Origin: Vibrio sp. FE10
GTDB lineage: Bacteria; Pseudomonadota; Gammaproteobacteria; Enterobacterales; Vibrionaceae
Reading direction: 5' to 3'
Assembly: GCF_030297155.1 (NCBI RefSeq)
Contig: NZ_AP028068.1
Span: 1,488,001 to 1,552,000 of the forward strand
Length of the DNA stretch: 64,000 nt
Positions 9,320 through 18,061 of this stretch are shown here, one piece after another (position 1 is the stretch's first letter; each line of letters opens with the position of its first letter). Below the pieces are notes generated by a model, which made no database searches, was not told the DNA's origin, and worked only from the letters and a program-made list of their open reading frames with translations. A program made the translations under genes and the position numbers.

Positions 9320-10264
9320 CTATTCAATTGGCAGAGACAAGACACCACCATTGAGTTCGACTTGGTTTAGCCATTCTGTTGGAATTGCGCCGTCTTCTTC
9401 GTAGAAGCAGGCTGCTAATACCGCGCCAATCACGATCGCACGTCCGCAACTATCACCGCCACATAAGATGTTATCTCGAATGCCTTGTTTAAAGCTTTGA
9501 GCGCCAGCAATGATGCGAATTAGCAATGGGAACGCGGCATTCAATTCACAATGGAGTCCAAACTTCTTCGCGGCATCTGTTATTGAAAGCTCAGGTTCAG
9601 TCAGTGCTTCATCGATTTGATCGTGTATAAACTTGCTGCAGGTCTGTCTTACCATTTCTACCGATTGTAGTGGTGAATTACCTTGTATCGCAGCTTGAAT
9701 CAGTAGGGTGATGGCTTGTGCCCACTCTACCGCTTTATCATTATTATTAGTGACTCGAACCGCACTCTCGACCATAGCCGGTAAGGTGTGAGAAGTGTAG
9801 GTACATGCCACCAAAGGAATAAGTTTTGAAACCGCAGGTAATTGGGTGTCATCAGCGCCACAGGCTGTGATTGGGGCATCAGTTAGCTCCAATTGATGCA
9901 TGTTCAGCAAGCTCATACGAGTCGCTTTATCAATGTAGCCTTGCCAACTGCCACCAAAATCAAACCAGAAACGGAAGTGCTTAATGTAACTCGCTTCATC
10001 GTATTGTTGATTGTCGACTAGGCTGTCGACCATCGCCAATAACTGAGCACCGTATTGCGATTGATCACCTGCGGTTTTTCCTTGGTGCGCGAAGTAGCCT
10101 TTGTCTTGATAATCGAACTGGTTTGGCGAACGAAATTCTGGCTCAAAACCAGCAACCTGTAAGATCCTCTCTTGGTCATACAGCCAATGCAGCCCCATTG
10201 AAGCGGCGTCTCCAACCAATGCGCCCACAACGGCGCAAAAAGCTCTTTGTTTATGATTGTCCAT
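9320..10264 (-). CDS. ADP-ribosylglycohydrolase family protein, altered metal motif
   Basis: This 314-residue protein shows the DraG/ARH fold markers: GALVGDAASMGLHWLYD near residue 14 and a C-terminal CGGDSCGRAIVIGAVLAA. In typical enzymes of the family the latter motif is G-G-D-T-D, where both aspartates bind the Mg/Mn pair; here the second is Cys273. The protein may therefore bind metal differently or not be a classical ADP-ribosyl hydrolase; it resembles the divergent J1-crystallin-like branch. It is a single gene on the minus strand, and the ABC importer genes upstream end in their own hairpin. Confidence 0.78.
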   Translation of the reverse strand: MDNHKQRAFCAVVGALVGDAASMGLHWLYDQERILQVAGFEPEFRSPNQFDYQDKGYFAHQGKTAGDQSQYGAQLLAMVDSLVDNQQYDEASYIKHFRFWFDFGGSWQGYIDKATRMSLLNMHQLELTDAPITACGADDTQLPAVSKLIPLVACTYTSHTLPAMVESAVRVTNNNDKAVEWAQAITLLIQAAIQGNSPLQSVEMVRQTCSKFIHDQIDEALTEPELSITDAAKKFGLHCELNAAFPLLIRIIAGAQSFKQGIRDNILCGGDSCGRAIVIGAVLAACFYEEDGAIPTEWLNQVELNGGVLSLPIE

Positions 10265-10367
10265 GCTGAGTGAAGTCCTTGAGAAAAATCAATGAAATTG
10301 GGTACTAAAAGTATAGTGTTTAAATGAGGGGTTTGCTGTGTTTCGATAGAGAGTTTTTAACGAATTA

Positions 10368-10402
10368 AACCTGATTGGTCAATGAGTTAAACCAATCAGG
10401 TT
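10368..10402 (-). terminator. Terminator of the amino-acid ABC operon
   Basis: Perfect 12-bp stem (10368-10379 with 10391-10402) and an 11-base loop, with a TTAA/TTAAAAA-rich tail on the minus strand, about 80 bp past the permease stop at 10484. Confidence 0.75.
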
Positions 10403-10483
10403 AAGTTGATGAATATTATCAATTAGGTGTTAATTCTGGCCATCGAACCGATGCTTGAATTCACGTTCAAATAGCCAGCGATG

Positions 10484-11407
10484 TTAGCGGTTTAGATAAA
10501 CACTCGATCGTTGCTCGATTACTTTGAAAATACTTGAAAGAGTGAAACATAGTGCGAAGTAGACCGCGCCTACAATCAACCAGATCTCGAAGATCAAACC
10601 GGAAGAGTTGGCCATTTCGGTGCCAACAAACGTCATTTCTTGAATCGAAATCAATGACACAATTGAGGTGTCTTTAACCAACGAAATTGCCTGACCTGCC
10701 AAAGGTGGTGTAATCGCCGTTAATACCTGAGGGCCAACTACAAATCGATATTTAGAGAATGCAGACAACCCGAGCGAATCAGCCGCTTCCCATTGCCCTT
10801 TAGGAATGCTTTCTAAACCAGCTCGAATCACCTCAGCGATATAAGCGGAAGAGAGCAGGCCAATACAGATAACACCAGAGGCTAAGTTTTCCCATAGGTT
10901 TGCGGGCCCGAATAGGAAATCTTGAACAGCGTTAATTTCGCCATTGTGTTCACGTAAAATGCTTTCTAAGCCAAGTAGTGGGATCAGCTGGTTAGAGACA
11001 AAGAAGTAAAAGATAAACACAAATACCAATGGTGGAATATTTCGAACCAACTGGATGAAAATCAGCGCCGGTGTTTTGAAGAAAGCGATCTTAGAGTGTC
11101 TTGCTACCCCTAACAGTGTGCCGAAAGAGAGCGCTAACACCATGCTCCATAAGCTCAAACGCAATGTTGCGACCAAGCCTTGGAAGAAGTAGGGAATACT
11201 GCCTTGAGAAGGTGGAATAAAAATTAATGTGAACGCGTCTTCCCATCGCCACTGATAGTTGATACCGACAGAAGAACGATAATAAAGCCAACCTGCGAAC
11301 GCACAAATAATGGCAAACAACACACCATCTAAGAGATTGAGGCGTTGATACCAAGGCTTCATGTGAAGGTTGGGCTTGGGCGTTGATAATGCGCTAGTAC
11401 TACTCAC
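10484..11407 (-). CDS. Polar amino-acid ABC importer permease (second)
   Basis: This 307-residue His/Glu/Gln/Arg-type permease has a long N-terminal extension, a first helix (LLDGVLFAIICAFAGWLYY), and the EAA loop EVIRAGLESIPKGQWEAADSLG that contacts the ATPase. It starts at GTG 11407 with AGGAA six bases upstream. It is the last gene of the operon ATPase-permease-binding protein-permease and would pair with the permease at 12407 as a heterodimer. Confidence 0.9.
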   Translation of the reverse strand: MSSTSALSTPKPNLHMKPWYQRLNLLDGVLFAIICAFAGWLYYRSSVGINYQWRWEDAFTLIFIPPSQGSIPYFFQGLVATLRLSLWSMVLALSFGTLLGVARHSKIAFFKTPALIFIQLVRNIPPLVFVFIFYFFVSNQLIPLLGLESILREHNGEINAVQDFLFGPANLWENLASGVICIGLLSSAYIAEVIRAGLESIPKGQWEAADSLGLSAFSKYRFVVGPQVLTAITPPLAGQAISLVKDTSIVSLISIQEMTFVGTEMANSSGLIFEIWLIVGAVYFALCFTLSSIFKVIEQRSSVYLNR

Positions 11408-11584
11408 GTCATTCCTGTTTAAACATTAATTATTATTGGGTTGTTGCTTGGATCTAAAACGAATCAAATAAAGCGTCTTAAAAAGGCTACTTAAGTTTTC
11501 GATGAGAAGGCAGTGCAAACAGCGCACTGCCTTGATTTAGATTCGACAGATTAGCTCATATTAAAAACTGAGCTCAGCTTCGGA

Positions 11585-12394
11585 TTACTGACCTTGAGCA
11601 ATCTGATCTTGCCAATCTAGAGTAGAGAACCAGTACTCGTAACGCTCTTTCAACCAACCGTCTTCAGTACGTGCTTTGATCCACGCGTTGAAGAATTCTG
11701 TTTTGTCTGTTTCGCCTAGGCGCACAGCGAACGCTTCGTTACCTTTTGACAGACGCTCTTCAAATGGAATGAATAACGTGTCTGCGTTTTTAATCGCTTC
11801 GTGTTCTGGTTTCGGGCTAGACGCGATAACCGCGTGTGCATTGCCGTTTAACACTTCTTGGAATGCTTGAGCATCGTCATCGAACTGAAGTACTTTTGCT
11901 TTCGGGAAGGTTTCACGAGCCACTTGAACTGTGAATGCGCCGCGACGTGCTGCAATTTTCACGCGACGAGAATCGAAATCAGAGATCTGAGTAAAGCCTT
12001 CAGCTAACTCTTTGTTTGCTGCCAATTGAACACCTGAGTGAGAATATGGTTCAGTAAACAATACACTCTTAGAGCGCGCTTCAGTGATAGACAAACCGCC
12101 GATGATCGCATCAAACTTGTTCGACAGTAGAGAAGGAATGATGCCGTCCCATGCCGTCGGTACGAACTCAACTTTCCAGCCTGAATCTTCAGCGAGGCGT
12201 TTTGCCACATCGATTTCAAAGCCAACAAGGTCGCCTTGTTTGTTACGCATCGCCCAAGGTACAAAAGTCGACATACCAACACGAATAGAGCCGCGTTCGT
12301 TGATTTTGTCTAGGTTAGGCGTTTCAGATGCAAGTGCAGGCAAACTTACGGCAAGCGCAAGTAGAGCTGTAATTGCGGTTTTAAATAGCTTCAT
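11585..12394 (-). CDS. Periplasmic amino-acid binding protein (SBP_bac_3)
   Basis: This 269-residue protein has a Sec signal peptide (MKLFKTAITALLALAVSLPALA|SE) and family-3 binding-protein features: RGSIRVGMSTFVPWAMRNKQG, VGFEIDVAKRLAEDSG and WDGIIPSLLSNKFDAIIGGLSIT. The Arg in the EARSKSV segment is the usual carboxylate-binding position. It delivers a polar amino acid to the two permeases on either side of it in the operon. A gap of 177 bp to the following permease hints at separate translation levels. Confidence 0.92.
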   Translation of the reverse strand: MKLFKTAITALLALAVSLPALASETPNLDKINERGSIRVGMSTFVPWAMRNKQGDLVGFEIDVAKRLAEDSGWKVEFVPTAWDGIIPSLLSNKFDAIIGGLSITEARSKSVLFTEPYSHSGVQLAANKELAEGFTQISDFDSRRVKIAARRGAFTVQVARETFPKAKVLQFDDDAQAFQEVLNGNAHAVIASSPKPEHEAIKNADTLFIPFEERLSKGNEAFAVRLGETDKTEFFNAWIKARTEDGWLKERYEYWFSTLDWQDQIAQGQ

Positions 12395-12406
12395 GCTGAT
12401 AAATCC

Positions 12407-13204
12407 TTATTGTGTTCGCCAGTTAGCTCCGAGCTTATGCTCAAGCCAAGCAGCAACGGCAGAAAGTGAAAGTGTAAGTGCAAGATAAATGATCGCCACA
12501 GAGAACCAGATCTCAAATGGCATCGCGGTTTCAGAAACAATGTTTCTGGCTTCGGTTGTCAGGTCGAAAATAGCCATGACACTCACAATCGAAGAGTTTT
12601 TAATAAGAGAGATAACTTCATTCGTTAGAGGCGGCAACGTGCGTTGAATCACCTGAGGAAGAATCACATCCCAATAAGTATAGGTCTTTGATAAGCCCAA
12701 AGATTGAGCTGCTTCAAATTGTCCTTTAGCAATGCCATTTAAACCTGCACGAAATATTTCGGCAGTGTACGCCCCTTGGAAAAGTGCCAAGGCTAAAACA
12801 GCGGTGCTAAAGCGGTCTAGCCCCAATACAGGGCCAAAGACAAAATAGAGCAAATAAATTTGTACTAATAACGGCGTGTTACGAATCAACTCGACATAGC
12901 TGGTGGCTAGGGTACGACCAACCACAGAATTAGAATTGCGTAACAGGGCTGTGGTTAAACCAATGATTAGTGTAGCGACCAAAGAAATCAGAGAGATATT
13001 AATGGTGACTAGCAAACCTTCCATCAATTCTGCAGGCCACCATTCACCGTCTTCATAAAAGGCGATGTAGTCGGGCACTCGCTCCCATTGCCAGCTGTAT
13101 CCCATGGCTTGAGCACCAGAATCGAGGATCCAGATAACTGCAGCCGCGAGCACAATAATTTGTACCAATGCGGATAGGGCAGGTTTCACTATTTTAAGCA
13201 GCAT
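12407..13204 (-). CDS. Polar amino-acid ABC importer permease (first)
   Basis: This 265-residue protein uses ATG 13204, which overlaps the TGA of the upstream ATPase as TGATG, so translational coupling is likely. A longer in-frame start at 13270 lies inside the ATPase and adds a polar tail. The EAA motif EIFRAGLNGIAKGQFEAAQSLG and the inner-membrane helices place it in the His/Glu/Gln/Arg permease group. It pairs with the permease at 10484. Confidence 0.9.
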   Translation of the reverse strand: MLLKIVKPALSALVQIIVLAAAVIWILDSGAQAMGYSWQWERVPDYIAFYEDGEWWPAELMEGLLVTINISLISLVATLIIGLTTALLRNSNSVVGRTLATSYVELIRNTPLLVQIYLLYFVFGPVLGLDRFSTAVLALALFQGAYTAEIFRAGLNGIAKGQFEAAQSLGLSKTYTYWDVILPQVIQRTLPPLTNEVISLIKNSSIVSVMAIFDLTTEARNIVSETAMPFEIWFSVAIIYLALTLSLSAVAAWLEHKLGANWRTQ

Positions 13205-13950
13205 CAGTAAGTCAGAATCTGATTTAGGAACGCTTGAGTACGCTCGTGTTGAGGGTTCTCGAATAAACACAGTGGCGTGTTGGATTCCACGATTTGTCCT
13301 TCATCCATAAAAATGACACGGTCGGCAACACGTTTCGCAAAGCCCATTTCATGAGTCACACACACCATGGTAATGCCTTCACTCGCGAGCTCAACCATCA
13401 CATCAAGTACCTCGTTGATCATTTCCGGATCAAGGGCAGATGTCGGCTCATCAAACAACAGCAGTTCAGGTTTCATACAAAGAGAGCGAGCAATCGCCAC
13501 ACGCTGTTGTTGACCACCAGAAAGCTGAGCTGGGTATTTATTGGCTTGCTCTGCAATGTGTACACATTCGAGATAATGCATCGCTGTTTTCTCTGCTTCT
13601 TCTTTGCTTTTCTTGAGCGTACGAATCGGAGACAGAGTCAGGTTTTCAAGCACAGTAAGATGGGGGAATAAATGGAAGTGCTGAAACACCATTCCAACCT
13701 GGCCAGGAGTGTTGAACTTACACGGGAGCGCTTGTTCTAGCACGGAAAGCGCGCCACTCTCGAAGGGTTCTAGCTGATTGATACAGCGGATCAAGGTTGA
13801 TTTACCCGAACCAGACGGTCCGCAAATCACCACTATTTCTCCTTGTTCAATCTTTAAATCGATATCCTTTAGGGCATGAAAATCACCATACCACTTGTTA
13901 AGTGACTTAAACTTAACCATTTCCTTGAGATTGTTCAAATCGTTGTTCAT
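13204..13950 (-). CDS. Polar amino-acid ABC importer ATPase (GlnQ-like)
   Basis: This 248-residue ATPase has Walker [16 protein letters not shown], signature [15 protein letters not shown], Walker [15 protein letters not shown] and switch His in [15 protein letters not shown], the sequence set of GlnQ/HisP/ArtP. It is the first gene of a four-gene operon and powers uptake through the two permeases. The second Met (residue 11, MVKFKSL) is an alternative start, though the AAGGAA before it is very close. Confidence 0.92.
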   Translation of the reverse strand: MNNDLNNLKEMVKFKSLNKWYGDFHALKDIDLKIEQGEIVVICGPSGSGKSTLIRCINQLEPFESGALSVLEQALPCKFNTPGQVGMVFQHFHLFPHLTVLENLTLSPIRTLKKSKEEAEKTAMHYLECVHIAEQANKYPAQLSGGQQQRVAIARSLCMKPELLLFDEPTSALDPEMINEVLDVMVELASEGITMVCVTHEMGFAKRVADRVIFMDEGQIVESNTPLCLFENPQHERTQAFLNQILTY

Positions 13951-14050
13951 ACCTAGTAAAGAGACAGGTTTACCTTAACAATATAGAAATATGATTGCAC
14001 ATAAAATTAAGGACTTATGAGAATTTAATAGCATCTTGTAGGGCAAATAA

Positions 14051-14079
14051 AAAGCAGCGCCCAAAATGAACGCTGCTTT
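14051..14079 (-). terminator. Terminator after yqhD
   Basis: Nine-base-pair stem (14051-14059 with 14071-14079) followed on the minus strand by TTTATTT. It lies 127 bp downstream of the yqhD stop. Confidence 0.75.
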
Positions 14080-14205
14080 TGATATACGAAAGACCAAAGA
14101 ATTTGGTTCAGTGTGAGGCCATAAATATTATATAAGGCATTTCACTCGTTCAATTCACCTTTGTATTTTGATCTGTCTTTTGCTTTCTTTAAGTTTTAGC
14201 GAATC

Positions 14206-15354
14206 TTAGTGAATCGCAGACTCTAGAATCTCACGCGTTTTCTCTGGCGTGATTGCTTGGTTCTCACCTAGTTGTAGGTAACCGTGTGATTCAAGTTGAG
14301 CAACAACGTTGTCGATTGCTGCCGCTTTAGTTGCTTCGTAGCCGTCGAACATAGTTGCAACGTCTAGGCTGTGGTAGAACGCCTCGATTGCAGTGATTGT
14401 ACGTTCTGCTAGGTCAGCACCCGCTTCTAGGCCAAATACGTTACGACCCATTTGCTCTAGCTTGCCACGCTTCGCTTCGATTTGGTTACGAAGTAGTGAA
14501 GGTTGAACAATCGCAAGTGAGCGTGCGTGGTCTACGTGCCATAGTGCTGTGAACTCGTGGCCAATCATGTGTGTTGCCCAATCTTGAGGAACGCCAGTAC
14601 CAATCAGGCCGTTTAGCGCTTGGTTTGCTGTCCACATTAGGTTTGCACGCCATGCGTCGTTGTCACGCTCGTCGTATTGCTTACCCAGTACAAGTAGGTT
14701 TTTCAGCAGTGTTTCTGCGTAACCGTCTTGAACCATCGCGTCTGTTGGCATTGTGATGTATTGCTCACACACGTGTACCCAAGCATCAACTAAACCGTTG
14801 ATCAATTGGCGTTCAGGCAGAGACTTCATTACATCTGGGTCCATTACCGCAAACTTAGGCTGTACTGCAGGGTTCATGAATGCCAGTTTCTCTTGAGTCG
14901 CTTTACGCGTGATTACTGCACCCATGTTAGATTCAGAACCCGTAGCAGGAAGCGTCAGTACTGCACCGATTGGTGTTGCTTCTGTTACTTGGTGTTTGCC
15001 CGCTAGGATGTCCCAACCGTCACCGTCGTATTTAGCCGCTGCAGCCACATACTTAGAACCATCGATTACCGAACCACCGCCAACAGCGATAATGAATTCT
15101 ACGTTTTCTTCTTTAACAAGAGCGACTGCTTTGTCTAGCGTCTCTTTTGTAGGGTTTGCTTCAACACCCGCGAATTCAATCCAAGCGTGATCTTTAAGAG
15201 ATGCGACTACCTGGTCGTAAACGCCATTGCTTTTGATTGAACCGCCACCGTAGATGACAAGTACTTTCTTTGATGTATCAACCGCTTGGCTGATAGCGTT
15301 GATTTGACCTTGGCCAAAGTGAATCACAGTAGGGTTAACATAAGTAAATTGCAT
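14206..15354 (-). CDS. yqhD: NADPH-dependent iron-type alcohol/aldehyde reductase YqhD
   Basis: This 382-residue group III alcohol dehydrogenase has VLVIYGGGSIKSNGVYDQV and VGGGSVIDGSKY for nucleotide binding. The metal-binding segments are GLVDAWVHVCEQY and WATHMIGHEFTALWHVDHARSLAI, with the conserved Asp and three His. YqhD enzymes reduce short and reactive aldehydes with NADPH, giving protection from lipid-peroxidation products. It is divergent from an AraC-type regulator that matches YqhC, its known activator in E. coli. Confidence 0.93.
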   Translation of the reverse strand: MQFTYVNPTVIHFGQGQINAISQAVDTSKKVLVIYGGGSIKSNGVYDQVVASLKDHAWIEFAGVEANPTKETLDKAVALVKEENVEFIIAVGGGSVIDGSKYVAAAAKYDGDGWDILAGKHQVTEATPIGAVLTLPATGSESNMGAVITRKATQEKLAFMNPAVQPKFAVMDPDVMKSLPERQLINGLVDAWVHVCEQYITMPTDAMVQDGYAETLLKNLLVLGKQYDERDNDAWRANLMWTANQALNGLIGTGVPQDWATHMIGHEFTALWHVDHARSLAIVQPSLLRNQIEAKRGKLEQMGRNVFGLEAGADLAERTITAIEAFYHSLDVATMFDGYEATKAAAIDNVVAQLESHGYLQLGENQAITPEKTREILESAIH

Positions 15355-15547
15355 TGTAGGTTCCTTGTGTAAAGCTAGATTTTTTATTCTGATGTGTTGC
15401 TCAATTTCTATATTTGCATATTAGTACAGGAAACTAGGGTGGTGAAGACCAGTTTCTCCAAATTAATTGCCTATTTCTACAAAGTTGTTATTCTTTTTGG
15501 GCTTTTGTGCAAATACACTCCGCACCTTGAATGGAATATAACCCGTT

Positions 15548-16432
15548 ATGAATACACTCGCTCAGTTAATGCAGTCTTACGTAGAATACAAAGGTTGGAA
15601 TGATCTCGAAGGGATCAGAGAAACTGAGATCGAGGGCGTCTGGTTTTACCGAAGCAGCGGTGGTAACCAACGCCAACCTTTTACCTATCAGTCTGGCATC
15701 ATCATGCTTGGGCAGGGCAAAAAGAACATCTATATTGGCGAAAGGCCTGTTACTTACGCTGCGGGTGATTACCTTGTCGTCGGAGTACCAATGCCATTAG
15801 AGTGCGAAGCCTTACCTGTTGATGGTGAACCTTTGCTTGGTTTGTCTATCAACATTGATTCTCAGCGTTTACACAGTTTGGTGAAAAAGCTAGAAGACCA
15901 AGGTTTTCTCGAAAGCTACTGCAACAAGCATAAGCAGAACTCGAGTGGTTTAGAGTCGACACCCATGGAAGAGCAGATGCTAGACAGCTTTACTCGACTG
16001 ATCAAAACACTGCATTGCGACATCGAAGCCAACATACTGGGCGATGCGCTCGTCAGTGAAATTGTTTATCGCGCACTAACAGGTTCAGAAGGACGTGTGT
16101 TGTTCGATCTTGCCCATCACGACGGCCATTACGCACGTGTTGCCAAAGCACTGTCTAAAGTACATGAAGAGTATGACCAAACCATTACCGTTCAATCGTT
16201 GGCCGATGAAGCGAACATGAGTGTGTCTGCTTTCCACAATGCTTTTCGTAATGTCACCTTCGAATCGCCCCTTCAATACTTGAAGAAGGTAAGGCTCAAC
16301 AAAGCCAAAGAGCTGATTCAGTCAGAAGGCCTGCGAATCAATGACGCTGCACGCCGAGTCGGCTACTCCAGCCCATCCCAATTCAGCCGTGAATTTAAGC
16401 GCCACTTCAACACAACCCCAAGAGCAGTGTAG
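15548..16432 (+). CDS. yqhC: AraC family regulator YqhC
   Basis: This 294-residue protein has the AraC_N type cupin-like sensor (YQSGIIMLGQGKKNIYIGE, VTYAAGDYLVVGVPMPLECE) and a C-terminal AraC double helix-turn-helix (VQSLADEANMSVSAFHNAFR and INDAARRVGYSSPSQFSREF). Domain order and the divergent position 193 bp from yqhD agree with YqhC, which activates yqhD on aldehyde stress. ATG 15548 fits a TGGAAT upstream. Confidence 0.88.
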   Translation: MNTLAQLMQSYVEYKGWNDLEGIRETEIEGVWFYRSSGGNQRQPFTYQSGIIMLGQGKKNIYIGERPVTYAAGDYLVVGVPMPLECEALPVDGEPLLGLSINIDSQRLHSLVKKLEDQGFLESYCNKHKQNSSGLESTPMEEQMLDSFTRLIKTLHCDIEANILGDALVSEIVYRALTGSEGRVLFDLAHHDGHYARVAKALSKVHEEYDQTITVQSLADEANMSVSAFHNAFRNVTFESPLQYLKKVRLNKAKELIQSEGLRINDAARRVGYSSPSQFSREFKRHFNTTPRAV

Positions 16433-16691
16433 TTCTTCTTTCTAGCGAATCTATGTTCCGAAACGTGCGGTATTTCATGTTATGCAATATCACACGTACC
16501 TTTTGGTTGATCGAGAAGCATTTATTTTATAAATGTCTATCATTGAAAACCAAATCAAAAAATTTTAGCCAATTAAAATAAGTAATTAGACGGGAACAGT
16601 TTCGTATTGAAGTGCGAAATTTATGCTGTCTTATGGCTTTGATGAGCCGCTTGAGATTTGCCGACGACACTGATGAAAGGACTAACAATAG

Positions 16692-17042
16692 ATGATACGT
16701 AATTTTTATACGTGCGATAAAGAAGTCGACCACAACAGTCATGGAGGAGATGGAGAGATTGATATTTATCGAGCCTTTCGCCGGAAGGACTTTGATGGTG
16801 CTTGGGATTTTGCTATTCGTGTCGTAATGCCACCTGGTAGTTCAATGGGAGAGCATACTCATGGAGATGATGAAGAAATGTATATCATCTTGAAGGGCGA
16901 GGGAACGATGATTATCGAGGGTAAAGAAGAGCACGTTACTTCAGGTGATATGGTAGTCAACAAGCGATTCGGTACACATAGTTTAATTAACACGTCTGCT
17001 AATCAAATAGAGTTGCTAATCATTCAAGCTAGTCAAAAATAA
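16692..17042 (+). CDS. Cupin domain protein
   Basis: This 116-residue single cupin has motif 1 as GEHTHGDDEEMYIILKGEG (His-x-His and Glu metal ligands) and motif 2 as GDMVVNKRFGTHSLIN with the third His. ATG 16692 has AAAGGA ten bases upstream. Such small cupins can be isomerases, dioxygenases or simple ligand binders; nothing narrows this. It is probably co-transcribed with the small membrane protein 30 bp downstream. Confidence 0.85.
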   Translation: MIRNFYTCDKEVDHNSHGGDGEIDIYRAFRRKDFDGAWDFAIRVVMPPGSSMGEHTHGDDEEMYIILKGEGTMIIEGKEEHVTSGDMVVNKRFGTHSLINTSANQIELLIIQASQK

Positions 17043-17072
17043 GCTTATATAATCAATTTCTTAGGGGGGCTT

Positions 17073-17423
17073 TTGTTCGATTTATTGAAAAAAGTAGCAC
17101 TGATTAATTTAACAGCAGCATTGGTTGTTTTAGCGCTATCTCAGTTTATTCCTTTCTTTGCCACGACAAGACTTGTCGACTTTTTGTTCTTTGTGGTCAT
17201 TGTCATTTGGGTTCTAGCAAAGTTAATGTGGGAAGGTGGCGTTCAGAGTAAGACGACATGCCTTGATGACCCAATTACAGATAAAGTTTACAAAATGGTC
17301 GAAGGGCATGACTTTGATAAAGACCAACAAGAACACTACCGAATGAATTACCAAACAGGCTTGGTATTGTTTATCGCTGGTTTACCCGCTTTCGTTGCTT
17401 GCTTTGTTCTGCAATTTCTTTGA
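17073..17423 (+). CDS. Small membrane protein of unknown function
   Basis: This 116-residue protein starts at TTG 17073 after a strong AGGGGGG. It has two N-terminal hydrophobic segments (LINLTAALVVLALSQFIPFF and LVDFLFFVVIVIWVLAKLM), a charged middle (DPITDKVYKMVEGHDFDKDQ) and a C-terminal membrane segment (GLVLFIAGLPAFVACFVLQF). I do not recognise the family. It follows the cupin gene closely and may form an operon with it. Confidence 0.7.
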   Translation: MFDLLKKVALINLTAALVVLALSQFIPFFATTRLVDFLFFVVIVIWVLAKLMWEGGVQSKTTCLDDPITDKVYKMVEGHDFDKDQQEHYRMNYQTGLVLFIAGLPAFVACFVLQFL

Positions 17424-17444
17424 GTTAGGAGTTCACCAGACACA

Positions 17445-17473
17445 ATGGCGTCTATGACTAGTCTTGACGCCAT
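17445..17473 (+). terminator. Probable terminator after the small membrane protein
   Basis: Eight-base-pair stem ATGGCGTC/GACGCCAT (17445-17452 with 17466-17473), 13-base loop, then CTTCATT. It lies 22 bp past the stop codon. The tail is weak. Confidence 0.5.
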
Positions 17474-17864
17474 CTTCATTCCAGAAAGCGCTACTTCCTA
17501 GTCTCTAAACCATCTTTATCACCGCAATCAGCCCTGAGCTTCACACTTGTTTAATTACATGAGTAAATGTATCTAATTATGGGTGTTGTCAGCTTATTGG
17601 TATTGGATTATCGAATATATTATTAATGTATTTGTACAAAATAGACTCTTCAAAATAATTAGTTAAATAGATTAAGAGTTTATGCAGGATATTTTAGTGG
17701 TAGTTCAATGGTTCTGACAATAAGGCTGTTTTCTTGTGAACAACCTATCAAACAACATCTAAATTTCGGGAATTTCTCATCACATTATCTGAGAGAGTAT
17801 TCATTATTATTGGATATACCCAAAAACAAAGATACTTGAGCTGTTGGGTAGTCCTAATTTCGTT

Positions 17865-17895
17865 GGATAATTAGTCTATCATTGACTAATTATCC
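17865..17895. repeat. 12-bp inverted repeat
   Basis: GGATAATTAGTC and its exact complement GACTAATTATCC are separated by seven bases. There is no T tail, so it is more like a protein-binding site or RNA structure than a terminator. Confidence 0.7.
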
Positions 17896-17993
17896 CATAA
17901 GCTACTGATTCTTGGTTGGATGATAGTCTGATGGATATCACGTTTACCCTAAAATAATTCACTTAACATGGCGCTACTTTAATCATTCTTTCT

Positions 17994-18035
17994 AATACGA
18001 TTGTTAAATTTAAATTTAAATTTAACAATCGTATT
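17994..18035. promoter_or_regulatory. Perfect 42-bp palindrome upstream of triple-RidA gene
   Basis: The 42 bases are exactly self-complementary around 18014/18015, with outer arms AATACGATTGTT and an inner run of alternating AAATTT. It ends 26 bp before the ATG at 18062. It could be a large operator, or in RNA a 20-bp hairpin in the leader just before the ribosome site. A match this long is not expected by chance. Confidence 0.85.
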
Positions 18036-18061
18036 CCTATATTATTAAAAGGATAATTCCG

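Larger units (their letters stand above)
17424..18061. other. 638-bp AT-rich intergenic region with two inverted repeats
   Basis: No convincing gene is present; one 43-codon frame starting at 17709 lacks a ribosome site. It holds a probable terminator at 17445-17473, a 12-bp-arm inverted repeat at 17865-17895 and a perfect 42-bp palindrome at 17994-18035. The rest is A+T rich and presumably carries the promoter of the triple-RidA gene. Confidence 0.6.

Noticed and set aside
17709..17840. Possible 43-codon gene in the intergenic region
   Set aside because: No ribosome site and no recognisable sequence; composition looks like the surrounding A+T-rich DNA.
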